Below, piece after piece: positions 1 to 7,684 of a DNA stretch of 64,000 nucleotides. Position numbers and translations under genes: made by a program. The stretch is from JAWLBM01 sp041687675 (GTDB taxonomy: Bacteria; Pseudomonadota; Alphaproteobacteria; Rhizobiales; Pleomorphomonadaceae): contig JAWLBM010000010.1 of assembly GCA_041687675.1 (NCBI GenBank), positions 1 through 64,000 on the forward strand. The letters are read 5' to 3'. Position 1 is the first letter of the stretch, and each line of letters opens with the position of its first letter. The notes below the pieces were generated by a model. That model did not search any database. It saw only the letters and a list, made by a program, of their open reading frames with translations, and was not told the DNA's origin.

Positions 1-220
1 CTGCCGGACATGGCGGCCTGACCCGCGTCCCGGCCGAGCCGGCGACCAACGGTGTGCTCGCCGTCAGCTACACCACGTCTGGGGACACGATCGGGGCGGA
101 TCAATGTCTGTCGAATCAGCCTTCAGCGACGACCCATTCAGTCTCCACTTGAAGGCAGGCCGGAGGTTGGACAGTTGCCGATCCGAAGGGCATCCTGCCG
201 GCAGTCGGAAAGGAGATCTG

Positions 221-832
221 ATGCAGGACTGGATCGGCGACGACGAGGACGAGGCCGCAGGATCCGATGGAGCCTTGCCGCCGGACGAGCGCCGGTCCGG
301 CTGGGCGCGCCGGGCCGCCTTGCACTACCTGGAACGCTATGCCTCCTCGGAGGTGAACCTTGTCCGCGTGCTCCGCCGCAAGCTGCGCCGCCGCGCCGAG
401 CGCGATCCCGAGCGCTGGAGCCTGGAGCCGGAGGAGGCGGACCGGCTGGTCTCGGCGGCGGTCGCCGGCTGCCGGGACCTCGGCCTTCTCGACGACGCAG
501 CCTTCGCCGAGATGAAGGTGGCCGGCGGGCGGCGAAAGGGCCGGTCCGGGCGACGCATCCTTGCCGACATGGCGGCGAAGGGCGTGCCGCGGGTGGTGGC
601 GGAAGCGGCGATGGAGGGCGTCGGCGAGGACGAGGAGCGCCGCGCCGCCCTGGTCCTCGCCCGCCGCCGCCGCCTCGGGCCCTTCTCGGGCGAGCCCCGC
701 ACCCCCGACCGCGACCGCCGCGACATCGCCACCCTCTGCAGGCAGGGATACGGCTATGGACTGGCGCGGGAGGTGGTCGGGCTGGAGAGGGAGGCGGCGG
801 AGGCGGAACTGGCCGGGGAGGGGGCGGGATAG
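221..832 (+). CDS. recX: Regulatory protein RecX
   Basis: Small helical RecX-family protein (204 aa) that binds the RecA filament groove and limits RecA activity. The sequence shows the family layout: an acidic N-terminus, then three-helix repeats beginning near ALHYLERYASSE (about residue 35), with many paired Arg residues (VLRRKLRRRAERD) and the LGLLDDAAFAEM turn. The ATG at 221 is chosen because AAGGAG lies about 5 bases upstream; the open frame extends to 104 but that stretch is not RecX-like. recA is not in the window, so the gene is apparently unlinked to it, as is common in rhizobia. Family assignment is firm; regulation is not visible. Confidence 0.88.
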   Translation: MQDWIGDDEDEAAGSDGALPPDERRSGWARRAALHYLERYASSEVNLVRVLRRKLRRRAERDPERWSLEPEEADRLVSAAVAGCRDLGLLDDAAFAEMKVAGGRRKGRSGRRILADMAAKGVPRVVAEAAMEGVGEDEERRAALVLARRRRLGPFSGEPRTPDRDRRDIATLCRQGYGYGLAREVVGLEREAAEAELAGEGAG

Positions 833-1012
833 GCCGCTTCAGTGCACCAGCATGAACAATGTGGACGGAACAGCAGGACAGGGCGTCCAAGCCTTGATCA
901 GCGCAGGAAATGATCGTAGACGCGCAACGTCCACGCTACAGCGTTGCTGCGTTCACGGCTGAACTGCCGACCAGGGGGACGGGCGCTTCGACAAAGAGCC
1001 GAATGGTGATTG

Positions 1013-1864
1013 ATGGCAAGGGTGTCCATACACATCGGGGCGCACAAGACGGCGACGACATACATCCAGGGTCGGTTGGCGAACAGTCTTGCACTGCTCG
1101 AGCAGCATGGGATCCGCTATGTCGAGTTGACCGAGTTCCGGCGCGCCGTCACCTCGCAGATCGTCAGTGCCCCCGAGGCTGCAACCGCCTTCCTTCGCGA
1201 CCTGCTGGAGAACACCCCGGAGCTCCTGGTCCTGTCGGACGAGAACATCATCGGCTGGACAGAACAGTTGTACGAAACGGGACGTCTCTACCCGAACCTC
1301 TCCCAGCGGCTCGGACACGTGCTCGGGTCGCTGAGTGGAGCGGAGATCGATGTGTTTCTCTGCGTGCGCGGATACGAGAGCTTCATCCCTTCTCTCTATT
1401 GCGAGACGATCCGGCACCGGCCGTTCATTTCATGGGACGAATTCAACGCCACCTTTTCGCCGTCTGCAGTGTCCTGGGTGCGGATCGTCGACGAGATTCT
1501 CCGACTCGTTCCGGAACACCGTCTCCACCTCTGGGAATACGAGAATTTCGGCGAACTGGAGGGCCGGGTCTTCGCCGACCTGCTCGGAAAGGATCTTGCT
1601 CTGGAACCGCCCGGCCAAGGATCGGCGCGGGAGTCTCCGTCGGCGAAGGCCATCTATGCGCTCGAGGCTCTTCTGCCGGTGCTCGAGCGCAAGGAGATCA
1701 GAAGGCTCCTCCCGCATGTCTCCCGTGAATTACCTCGCTCGGCGGGATACAGCCGTTTCGATCCCTATGACCAAGCGGCGAGGGGCTCGTTGGCTGACAA
1801 TTACCGCAGGGACATCGGGCAGGTGCGCAAACGTTATCCGCGTATCGGCTGGATCACCGAGTAG
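1013..1864 (+). CDS. Sulfotransferase-like protein (PAPS-type P-loop fold)
   Basis: 283-aa protein opening with SIHIGAHKTATTYIQ, the 5'-phosphosulfate-binding loop of PAPS-dependent sulfotransferases (H-x-G-x-x-K-T-[AG]-T-[TS]). A second motif around LCVRGYESFIPSLY resembles the 3'-phosphate-binding region. Such proteins transfer sulfate to exopolysaccharide, lipooligosaccharide or other hydroxyl acceptors; the acceptor here cannot be read. A TTG lies one codon before the chosen ATG and either could start translation. Base composition is clearly lower in GC than the flanking genes. Convergent with the next sulfotransferase-like gene, from which it is 98 bp distant. Confidence 0.7.
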   Translation: MARVSIHIGAHKTATTYIQGRLANSLALLEQHGIRYVELTEFRRAVTSQIVSAPEAATAFLRDLLENTPELLVLSDENIIGWTEQLYETGRLYPNLSQRLGHVLGSLSGAEIDVFLCVRGYESFIPSLYCETIRHRPFISWDEFNATFSPSAVSWVRIVDEILRLVPEHRLHLWEYENFGELEGRVFADLLGKDLALEPPGQGSARESPSAKAIYALEALLPVLERKEIRRLLPHVSRELPRSAGYSRFDPYDQAARGSLADNYRRDIGQVRKRYPRIGWITE

Positions 1865-1962
1865 TTCCGAAGACATCGCACGCGGAGGGGCGACCGGACG
1901 GGCGCAGGAGTACCGCGGCAAACGTCGCACCGACGGCGACATTTCCACTTTCTCGATCAGTT

Positions 1963-2946
1963 TTACTCGGAATCCCTCTCAATACCTGGCGTCCTGTTCG
2001 TGATCGCATGGCGCAGTATGGAAGCAATATTCCGCTCTAGCGAGAATTCCGGATGAGCGGCGAGGTCGAGATAGGCGTCGTCGTTGATGTCGTCTTCTTG
2101 GAAGAGTTCTCTACGCTTGAAAATATTCTGAGCTACCCAATCGTTCGACGAGCGGAATCTATCCAGTATACGCTTCCTTTCGGAAGCCGAGTAGAGCGTC
2201 TTGTACTGACCGGTTCCGGCGAAGGTAAGCCGCAGCGCGTCGACGACCCGGGCTCGCTTTGCGTTCGGCAGGTCGATAAGGCCGAGGTGCCGCGCCGTTT
2301 CCAATGCTGCAACCGGAAGGCTGTCATTGATCCGCTCGATCGGAGAAAGATCGGGTGGCAATGCCGCTTGGAGCTTCTGAACGTCGAGTTTGATCAGTCC
2401 AAAGAAATCGGCCACCACATCGCTCACTTCCCCCGGCTGGACAACCCGAACAAAAAGGTTCTCCCGACCGACGGCTCTTTGCCATAGCTGCACTGTCGCC
2501 TTGTAATCGATCCAGTGGAAGTCACCAACGTGATTGGAAAACTGCCGGGGGCTCATCACGCTATACTTCTTGGAGAAGGGCCACTTCAAATGTTGGTTGT
2601 ACCAGGACATCAACCATACATCCTGGCGCCGAAGATAAAGGATAGCCCTTACGTCCCGGCGTTTTGCCAGATCGACGGCCCAGCCAAGGTCCGTATGGAC
2701 GCTGAAGTCCTCCGAACTGAGGATCACGTCCAGATCGTCGCCCCCGATGAATGACTCCACCTCGGCTGCACTCATCATCCTGCGCCTGAGGCTCCAGGCG
2801 ATCCGCTGGTGGTTCCGGGGCCGGCCAGGGTGCTCCGGATAACGGAAACCGACCGCCGGCAGCGCCGGTCTGTAGCGGGTCAGCGTATGTTGCAGGCTCG
2901 TCGTTCCGGTCCGATGAACGCCGATGTGAAGCCACAGAGTTCCCAA
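1963..2946 (-). CDS. Sulfotransferase-like protein
   Basis: 327-aa protein. Its N-terminus LWLHIGVHRTGTTSLQ is the classic 5'-PSB loop, with the P-loop Lys replaced by Arg (HRTGTTS). LSSEDFS and ILYLRRQDVWLMSWYNQHLK provide the sulfotransferase 3'-phosphate-binding strand and helix. The only possible start is TTG at 2946 with AAGGAT upstream; no in-frame ATG or GTG precedes the essential loop. It lies between two other sulfotransferase-like genes, convergent with the first and divergent from the third. AT-rich codons (AAA, GAA, ATT, TTT) are unusually frequent for this chromosome, suggesting acquisition. Substrate unknown. Confidence 0.72.
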   Translation of the reverse strand: MGTLWLHIGVHRTGTTSLQHTLTRYRPALPAVGFRYPEHPGRPRNHQRIAWSLRRRMMSAAEVESFIGGDDLDVILSSEDFSVHTDLGWAVDLAKRRDVRAILYLRRQDVWLMSWYNQHLKWPFSKKYSVMSPRQFSNHVGDFHWIDYKATVQLWQRAVGRENLFVRVVQPGEVSDVVADFFGLIKLDVQKLQAALPPDLSPIERINDSLPVAALETARHLGLIDLPNAKRARVVDALRLTFAGTGQYKTLYSASERKRILDRFRSSNDWVAQNIFKRRELFQEDDINDDAYLDLAAHPEFSLERNIASILRHAITNRTPGIERDSE

Positions 2947-3121
2947 GCCAGTGATCCTTGTTCGGTAGGCGCGGCGAGGGTGGTTTCATGCCACCCGCGG
3001 CGAGACAATGGCAAGTGGAGTTCCACGACGCCGGTTGGGATCGATGGATTCTTGACACCACCTGGTCCACTGGCTAGGTAGCGGATCCGGATGGAGAAGA
3101 GCTCGGCACGGAGCCCGTGGT

Positions 3122-3724
3122 ATGATTGGATCAGTCAAGCACGGTTTCGTCCTGCTCTCGAACCCGAAGACGGGTTCGTCTGCTCTGGAGTCGGCATTTT
3201 CCCGCTACTGCCCGATTCGGATCAAGTCGCCTCCGAACCTTAAGCACATCAGCTATAAACAGTTCCGGCGCATGTTCAGCCAGTGTCCGGAACTTCTTGA
3301 TTGCGCCGTATATGCCGTTGTGCGTGAACCTGTTGAGCACCTCTTCAGCTGGTATCGCTATCGAGCCCGCGCTGAGCTGGCCGATCCGAATTCGCCCCGG
3401 CACGAGCGGTACACGGGCGGGATCAGCTTTCTCCGCTTTGCCGAAGAATGGAACTCGGAGGACCCGCCCTTGCGGGCGAGGGTCGGCTCGGGTGTCGATT
3501 GGTGCCTGGATGCCGAAGGGCGAGCATTCCCGATGCGAATCTTTGACTACACGAACATCAATGGACTTTACGAGGTGCTGGCGAGCCACCTCGGGGTGCG
3601 GCCCGAGTTCAAGCGGGTCAATGCGTCGCCGGCCATGCCGGTTGCTTTCGACCGCGACGAGATAGCTCGGCTGCCCCGCATGCGTCGGGCGTTGGAGTTG
3701 TACGCCGAATTGCCGCGGGAATGA
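3122..3724 (+). CDS. Sulfotransferase family 2-like protein, short
   Basis: 200-aa protein with FVLLSNPKTGSSALE near the N-terminus (P-K-T-G-S-S 5'-PSB loop) and AVVREPVEHLFSWYRY (R-x-P-x-x-x-x-x-S-x-[YF]), the 3'-phosphate-binding signature of carbohydrate sulfotransferase family 2. GGAG lies 8 bases before the ATG. At 200 aa it is at the short end for the family and may be a minimal catalytic core. It shares the lowered GC of the neighbouring sulfotransferase-like genes but is only distantly similar to them, so the group is not a simple tandem duplication. Acceptor unknown. Confidence 0.66.
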   Translation: MIGSVKHGFVLLSNPKTGSSALESAFSRYCPIRIKSPPNLKHISYKQFRRMFSQCPELLDCAVYAVVREPVEHLFSWYRYRARAELADPNSPRHERYTGGISFLRFAEEWNSEDPPLRARVGSGVDWCLDAEGRAFPMRIFDYTNINGLYEVLASHLGVRPEFKRVNASPAMPVAFDRDEIARLPRMRRALELYAELPRE

Positions 3725-4258
3725 CCGGCACCGTTCCAAGGCAATGTGTTACGCGACTCGGCGGGGCCGGATGCGGGGCGCGACCGGCTGATCAGAGACG
3801 ACCGGCGACTCACATGAGCGGCTGTGGAGGAGGATAGCCCGAAGTCTAGCCTTTGGGCCGTCCGGCCATCCGGTGCGATTCGGCGCACATGCACCACATG
3901 ACGCCAACTCCCAGTCTAGTCACTTGTGTTCCATAATATGCCTTATGCGAATCGGGGATCTGCGCCGTGGGTAGCCAGCGTGCGCTGCTCCGGTCTGAGC
4001 GTCCCCGTCTTGGGATCCGGCCTGCCCGTCCCGGTCCTCGGATCCGGTCTGCGCGTCCCCGTATTGCGCTCCACGCGTGCGCATCCCCCGCTTGGGATCC
4101 GGTCTGCGCGTCCCCGCCAGCGTCCCCCGGCCTCTCTTGAACGTCGCTCGCATTGTCGTGCACACACGGGCGCCCGGCGGCAGCGTGGAGCGTGCTCCCG
4201 GCGAGCATCGTCCGCGAACCGCGGGCCGGCCGGTGGCGTTCAGCGACCGGGACGCGGA
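3725..4258. other. Gene-free 534-bp spacer with a tandem repeat
   Basis: No convincing gene lies between the third sulfotransferase-like gene and the aldo/keto reductase gene, whose 3' end faces it. The left half (3725-3985) has ordinary mixed composition and no visible element. The centre carries the 27-bp degenerate repeat described separately. The right part (4126-4258) is GC-rich with no start or ribosome-binding site of note. Both flanking genes end here, so the spacer must contain two terminators, but no clean hairpin plus T-run was seen. Confidence 0.6.
3990..4125. repeat. Degenerate 27-bp tandem repeat, about five units
   Basis: Successive units start at 3990, 4017, 4044, 4071 (diverged, 28 bp) and 4099. 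The best conserved core is CCGGTCTGCGCGTCCCCG followed by a variable stretch ending in GGAT. Because 27 is a multiple of three, one frame reads as a nine-residue repeat (S-G-L-x-V-P-V-L-G), but no start codon, ribosome-binding site or homologous gene supports translation. Its period and lack of spacers exclude CRISPR. Confidence 0.7.
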
Positions 4259-5269
4259 TCACGGCGTCGGTGCGTCCGCCCGCATCAGCCCTTCGCGCTT
4301 CAGGTCGGCGAACAGCGCCGGAGGCACCGGCTCGGCCAGGAGATCGAGGTTCGCCTCGAGTTCCCGCGGGTCGGCCATGCCCGGGATCAGGCAGGCGACC
4401 GCCGGGTGAGCGAGCGGAAAGGCCAGCGCGGCCGCCGGCAGGCGGACGCCGTGGCGGGCGCAGGCGGCCTCGATCCGGGCGACCCGGTCGAGAACCTCCT
4501 GCGGCGCCGGGGCGTAGTTGTAGCGCGCGCCCGGCTTCGACCCGGTGGCGAGGATTCCGGAGTTGAAGGCGCCGCCGACGATGATCGAGGCCCCTTCGCG
4601 CTCGCAGCGCGGCAGGAAGCTCTCCAGCGCCTCCTGCTCGAGCAGCGTGTAGCGCCCGGCGAGCAGGAAGCAGTCCCAGTCGAGGTGGTCCATCGCCGCC
4701 TCGCAGACCTCCCACTCGTTGACGCCGAGGCCGATCGCGCCGACCGCGCCCGAGGCGCGCAGCCGCTCCAGCGCCTTCGCCCCGCCCGACATCGCCGTGC
4801 GGAACATTGCCTCGTGCCGGTCGCCGTGGGTGAAGCGGCCGATGTCGTGCATCAGCAGGACGTCGACGCGGTCGAGGCCGAGCCGCTGCAGGCTGTCCTC
4901 GAAGGAGCGCATCACGCCGTCGTGGCTGTAGTCGTGGACCGGTTCGAACGGCAGCGCCTCGACGTAGGCCTTCCTGTCCGGATGGTCGCCGGGATTGGGC
5001 CTCAGGAGCCGCCCCACCTTCGTCGAGAGCACGAACTCGCCGCGGGGCCTGGCGCGGAGAAAGTCGCCGAGGCGGCGCTCCGAGAGGCCGAAGCCGTAGA
5101 AGGGCGCTGTGTCGAAGAAGCGGAAGCCGGCGGTCCAGGTCGCCTCGAGCAGGTCGTGCACCGCCCGCTCGGGCACCGGCCTGAACAGGTTGCCGAGGGG
5201 CGCGCCCCCGAAGCCGTATTCGGTCACCTCGAGCCCCGACCTGCCGAGGCGCCTCTTTCCGAAGTCCAT
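4259..5269 (-). CDS. Aldo/keto reductase, D-threo-aldose 1-dehydrogenase type
   Basis: 336-aa NAD(P)-dependent aldo/keto reductase. The tetrad is visible: Asp53 and Tyr58 in FFDTAPFYGFGLSER, Lys84 in LSTKVG, His141 in LLMHDIG. The sequence style (GFGGAPLGNL, HDYSHDGV) is that of the L-fucose/D-threo-aldose 1-dehydrogenase branch, which oxidises aldoses at C1 to lactones. The ATG at 5269 is preferred over one two codons earlier because GGAGG sits six bases upstream. It is the last gene of a minus-strand operon with a mutarotase-like protein and an enolase-superfamily dehydratase, which fits an oxidative, non-phosphorylating route for a sugar such as fucose, arabinose or apiose. The sugar itself is inferred. 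Confidence 0.8.
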   Translation of the reverse strand: MDFGKRRLGRSGLEVTEYGFGGAPLGNLFRPVPERAVHDLLEATWTAGFRFFDTAPFYGFGLSERRLGDFLRARPRGEFVLSTKVGRLLRPNPGDHPDRKAYVEALPFEPVHDYSHDGVMRSFEDSLQRLGLDRVDVLLMHDIGRFTHGDRHEAMFRTAMSGGAKALERLRASGAVGAIGLGVNEWEVCEAAMDHLDWDCFLLAGRYTLLEQEALESFLPRCEREGASIIVGGAFNSGILATGSKPGARYNYAPAPQEVLDRVARIEAACARHGVRLPAAALAFPLAHPAVACLIPGMADPRELEANLDLLAEPVPPALFADLKREGLMRADAPTP

Positions 5270-5340
5270 TCCCATCCTCCCCGGCGGCGGGTCCCCTCCC
5301 CGCCGCGACCAGTCCTCTCCAACGCAGCCGGCCACCCGCC

Positions 5341-5670
5341 TCAGTCGTGGTGGAAGACCTCCTCCATCATCGCCCACCACTCGCCCTTGGCGCGGGTATC
5401 CAGCGGGACCTGCATCGGGCCGCAGATCGCCCACCAGTCCTGCGTCTTCGGGTCCGCCGCGATCTTCGCGGCATCGGCCTCGAAGTCGTCGCCGTGATAC
5501 TCCCAGTAGGCGAACATCACGTTCTCCGGCTCGCGCAGGAAGATCGAGTAGTTGCGGATGTTGGCCGCGCTGATGGTGGCGAGCACCTCGGGCCAGACCG
5601 CGGCGTGGAGCCGCTTGTACTCGGGGATATGCTCCGGCCTGATGCCGATCACCATGCCCATCCTCTGCAT
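5341..5670 (-). CDS. L-rhamnose mutarotase-like protein
   Basis: 109-aa protein of the RhaM/YiiL family, small alpha-beta barrel dimers that interconvert sugar anomers. Recognisable family features are MGMVIGIRPEHIPEYKRLHAAVWPEV (the catalytic-region His in KxxHxxVWPE), YSIFL, FAYWEYHGDDF and DPKTQDWWAICGPMQ. The ATG at 5670 follows GGAG in GGAGGCGGAG. It lies 11 bp after the dehydratase gene and 71 bp before the aldo/keto reductase gene. Supplying the correct anomer to a C1 dehydrogenase fits this position. Substrate may be rhamnose, fucose or another sugar. Confidence 0.85.
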   Translation of the reverse strand: MQRMGMVIGIRPEHIPEYKRLHAAVWPEVLATISAANIRNYSIFLREPENVMFAYWEYHGDDFEADAAKIAADPKTQDWWAICGPMQVPLDTRAKGEWWAMMEEVFHHD

Positions 5671-5681
5671 CTCCGCCTCCT

Positions 5682-6791
5682 TCAGGCAAGCACCCGGGTG
5701 AACTCCGGGACGCTGCGTCGCTCGACCTCTGGCCAGTCCCAGGCGATGCCGATCCCGGGCTCGTCCGGGGCCACCGCCATCCCGTCCTCGACCGTCATGC
5801 CCGTCGTGGTCAGCTCGTCGATCTGCGGGATGTATTCGACGTATTTTCCGTTCTGGACGGCGCAGGTGAGGCTCACGTGCAGTTCCATCAGGAAGTGCGG
5901 CGCCACCGGGATGCCGAAGGCCTCCGCCGCGTGCGCGACCTTCAGCCAGGGCGTGATGCCGCCGATGCGGGCGACGTCCACCTGCACCACCGAGCAGGCC
6001 CCGCGCGCCATGTACTCGCGGAAGTGCCGGATCGAATAGAGTGACTCGCCGACGCCGATCGGCGTCGACGTGGACCTGGACAGCCGCACGTGGCCGTCGA
6101 TGTCGTCGGCCGGCAGCGGCTCCTCGATCCAGGCGAGGTCCAGCTCGCGGAAGCGGTCGGCCCGGCGGATCGCCTCGTCGAGGGTGAAGCCCTGGTTGGC
6201 GTCGGTCATGATCTCGAAGCCGGGGCCGAGCGCCGCCCGCACGGCGGCGAGACGGGCGTGGTCCTCCGAAACATGCGGCCGGCCGATCTTGATCTTGGAG
6301 CCTCGAAAGCCCTTCTCGCGCGCGGCGAGCGCATCCTCGACCAGCGCCTCGGCCGGGATGTGCAGCCAGCCGCCCTCGGTGGTGTAGAGCGGCCGCCGGT
6401 CGCTGGCGCCGCCGGCGAGGATCCACAGCGGCAGGCCGGCGCGGCGCGCGCGCAGGTCCCAGAGCGCGGTGTCGACGGCGGCGAGCGCCAGCGCCGAGAT
6501 CGCGCCGATGGTGGTGGCGTGGGTGGCGAACTCCAGCTCGTGCCAGATCGCCTCGACGCGCTCGGCGTCGCGCCCGATCAGGCGCGGGGCGAGATGGTCG
6601 GCGAGGAGGCGCATCACCGAGGAGCCGCCGGTGCCGATGGTGTAGCTGTAGCCGGTGCCGACCGCGCCGTCGCTGTCGGTGATGGTGACGATGGGGGTCT
6701 CCTGCGAGACGAAGCTCTGGATGGCGTCCGTCCGCTTCACCTTCGGCGGCAGGTCCACCATCCGAAGCTCGACCTTCTCGATCCGGGCCAT
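5682..6791 (-). CDS. Mandelate racemase/muconate lactonizing enzyme family, acid-sugar dehydratase
   Basis: 369-aa enolase-superfamily enzyme. The N-terminal capping domain is followed by the barrel with KIKIG (K-x-K general base, about residue 166), DANQ, EEPL and GES metal ligands, and a His in VAPHFLMELH. This places it in the mandelate racemase subgroup, most of whose members dehydrate aldonic or aldaric acids to 2-keto-3-deoxy acids. It lies between a GntR-FCD regulator gene (25 bp upstream) and the mutarotase-like gene, so it probably acts on the acid formed after the aldo/keto reductase and a lactonase. A racemase or cycloisomerase role cannot be excluded. Confidence 0.85.
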   Translation of the reverse strand: MARIEKVELRMVDLPPKVKRTDAIQSFVSQETPIVTITDSDGAVGTGYSYTIGTGGSSVMRLLADHLAPRLIGRDAERVEAIWHELEFATHATTIGAISALALAAVDTALWDLRARRAGLPLWILAGGASDRRPLYTTEGGWLHIPAEALVEDALAAREKGFRGSKIKIGRPHVSEDHARLAAVRAALGPGFEIMTDANQGFTLDEAIRRADRFRELDLAWIEEPLPADDIDGHVRLSRSTSTPIGVGESLYSIRHFREYMARGACSVVQVDVARIGGITPWLKVAHAAEAFGIPVAPHFLMELHVSLTCAVQNGKYVEYIPQIDELTTTGMTVEDGMAVAPDEPGIGIAWDWPEVERRSVPEFTRVLA

Positions 6792-6816
6792 CAGCGCCTC
6801 CCTCGCTCGCCGCCGG

Positions 6817-7545
6817 TCACTCGATCACATACGGCAGGTAGTGGTCCGGCAGTTGCTTCATCATCACGAAGTTCTGGTCGAGGTGGTGATCGAGCCGCTT
6901 CAGCGCCTCCGCGGCGTCGCCGGCGTCGAGCGCGTCGACGATGGCCTCGTGCTCGGCGACCACGGTGGTCAGCCGGCCGGGAAGCGCCGAGAGCCGGATG
7001 AAGCGGCCGAGCCGCGCCTTGGCCGCCAGGATCGTGAGCCAGACGCCGGGCCGGCCGGCGATCTCGGAGAAGAGGCCATGGAAGGCGTCGTCCTCGGCCA
7101 GGAAATCCTCGTTGCGGTCCGCCGCCACGGCAGCGGCCTGGCGCTCGAGGATGCGGCGCGCGACCGCGCCGTGCCCGAGCGTCCACCTCGCCGCCGCCTC
7201 CCGGAGGATCGCCGCCTCCAGCGTGGAGCGGACGAAATGGCTGTCGTTGACCTCGGCGAGGCGGATCAGCGACACGAAGCTGCCCTGCTGGGGATAGACC
7301 TCGATCAGCCCCTCCTCCACCAGGCGCACGATGGCCGTGCGCACCGGGGTGCGCGAGACCCCGTAGTGGCGGCAGATCCGGTTCTCGCTGATCGAGGCGC
7401 CTGGCTTCAGGTCGAGGGTCAGGATCGCGCGGCGGAGCGACAGGTAGACCTGGTCGGCAACCGGGAGCTTGCGGTCCAGCGCGCCGTCGAAGGGCAGCGG
7501 CTCCGCCGGACGATCCAGCTCGATAGTCGGTCGGGCATCGCTCAC
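6817..7545 (-). CDS. GntR-family regulator, FadR/FCD type
   Basis: 242-aa repressor-type protein. The winged helix-turn-helix is at about residues 20-85 (VYLSLRRAIL, RICRHYGVSRTPVRTAIVRL), followed by the all-helical FCD ligand domain with its metal-site pattern (EDDAFHGLF, H in VAEHEAIVDAL, H in LDHHLDQNF). A GTG at 7545 is taken as start; no in-frame ATG exists nearby and the longer frame is not GntR-like. It heads the minus-strand sugar operon and is divergent from the ABC-importer operon. A TTGTATACTA element in the shared intergenic region suggests it controls both directions in response to a sugar acid. Confidence 0.85.
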   Translation of the reverse strand: MSDARPTIELDRPAEPLPFDGALDRKLPVADQVYLSLRRAILTLDLKPGASISENRICRHYGVSRTPVRTAIVRLVEEGLIEVYPQQGSFVSLIRLAEVNDSHFVRSTLEAAILREAAARWTLGHGAVARRILERQAAAVAADRNEDFLAEDDAFHGLFSEIAGRPGVWLTILAAKARLGRFIRLSALPGRLTTVVAEHEAIVDALDAGDAAEALKRLDHHLDQNFVMMKQLPDHYLPYVIE

Positions 7546-7605
7546 GACAGTCGTTCGCCCTGGATCTGGGGATGAAATGCAAAACCCCGGTTGCGAGTTG
7601 AGTAC

Positions 7606-7615
7606 TTGTATACTA
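7606..7615. promoter_or_regulatory. Putative GntR operator, TTGTATACTA
   Basis: Near-perfect palindrome matching the T-x-G-T-A-T-A-C-x-A pattern often bound by FadR-type GntR proteins that control sugar-acid genes. It lies in the 139-bp gap between a GntR gene and the binding-protein gene of the importer, about 70 bp before the latter's start. Inferred from position and symmetry only. Confidence 0.5.
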
Positions 7616-7684
7616 GGGTCCAGAGACGTCGCGCAAGCGGCGTTTTTCCGCTCTGGGGACGGGCGGAAACAACGGGAGGATCCG

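Noticed and set aside
1..21. 3' end of an upstream gene (LPDMAA then stop)
   Set aside because: Only six codons are visible; any frame would do this by chance, so it is not called.
3990..4125. CRISPR array
   Set aside because: 27-bp units abut without spacers and no cas genes exist in the window.
3926..5497. 523-codon plus-strand open frame starting in the repeat region
   Set aside because: Mostly antisense to the aldo/keto reductase. The repeat-derived start has no ribosome-binding site.
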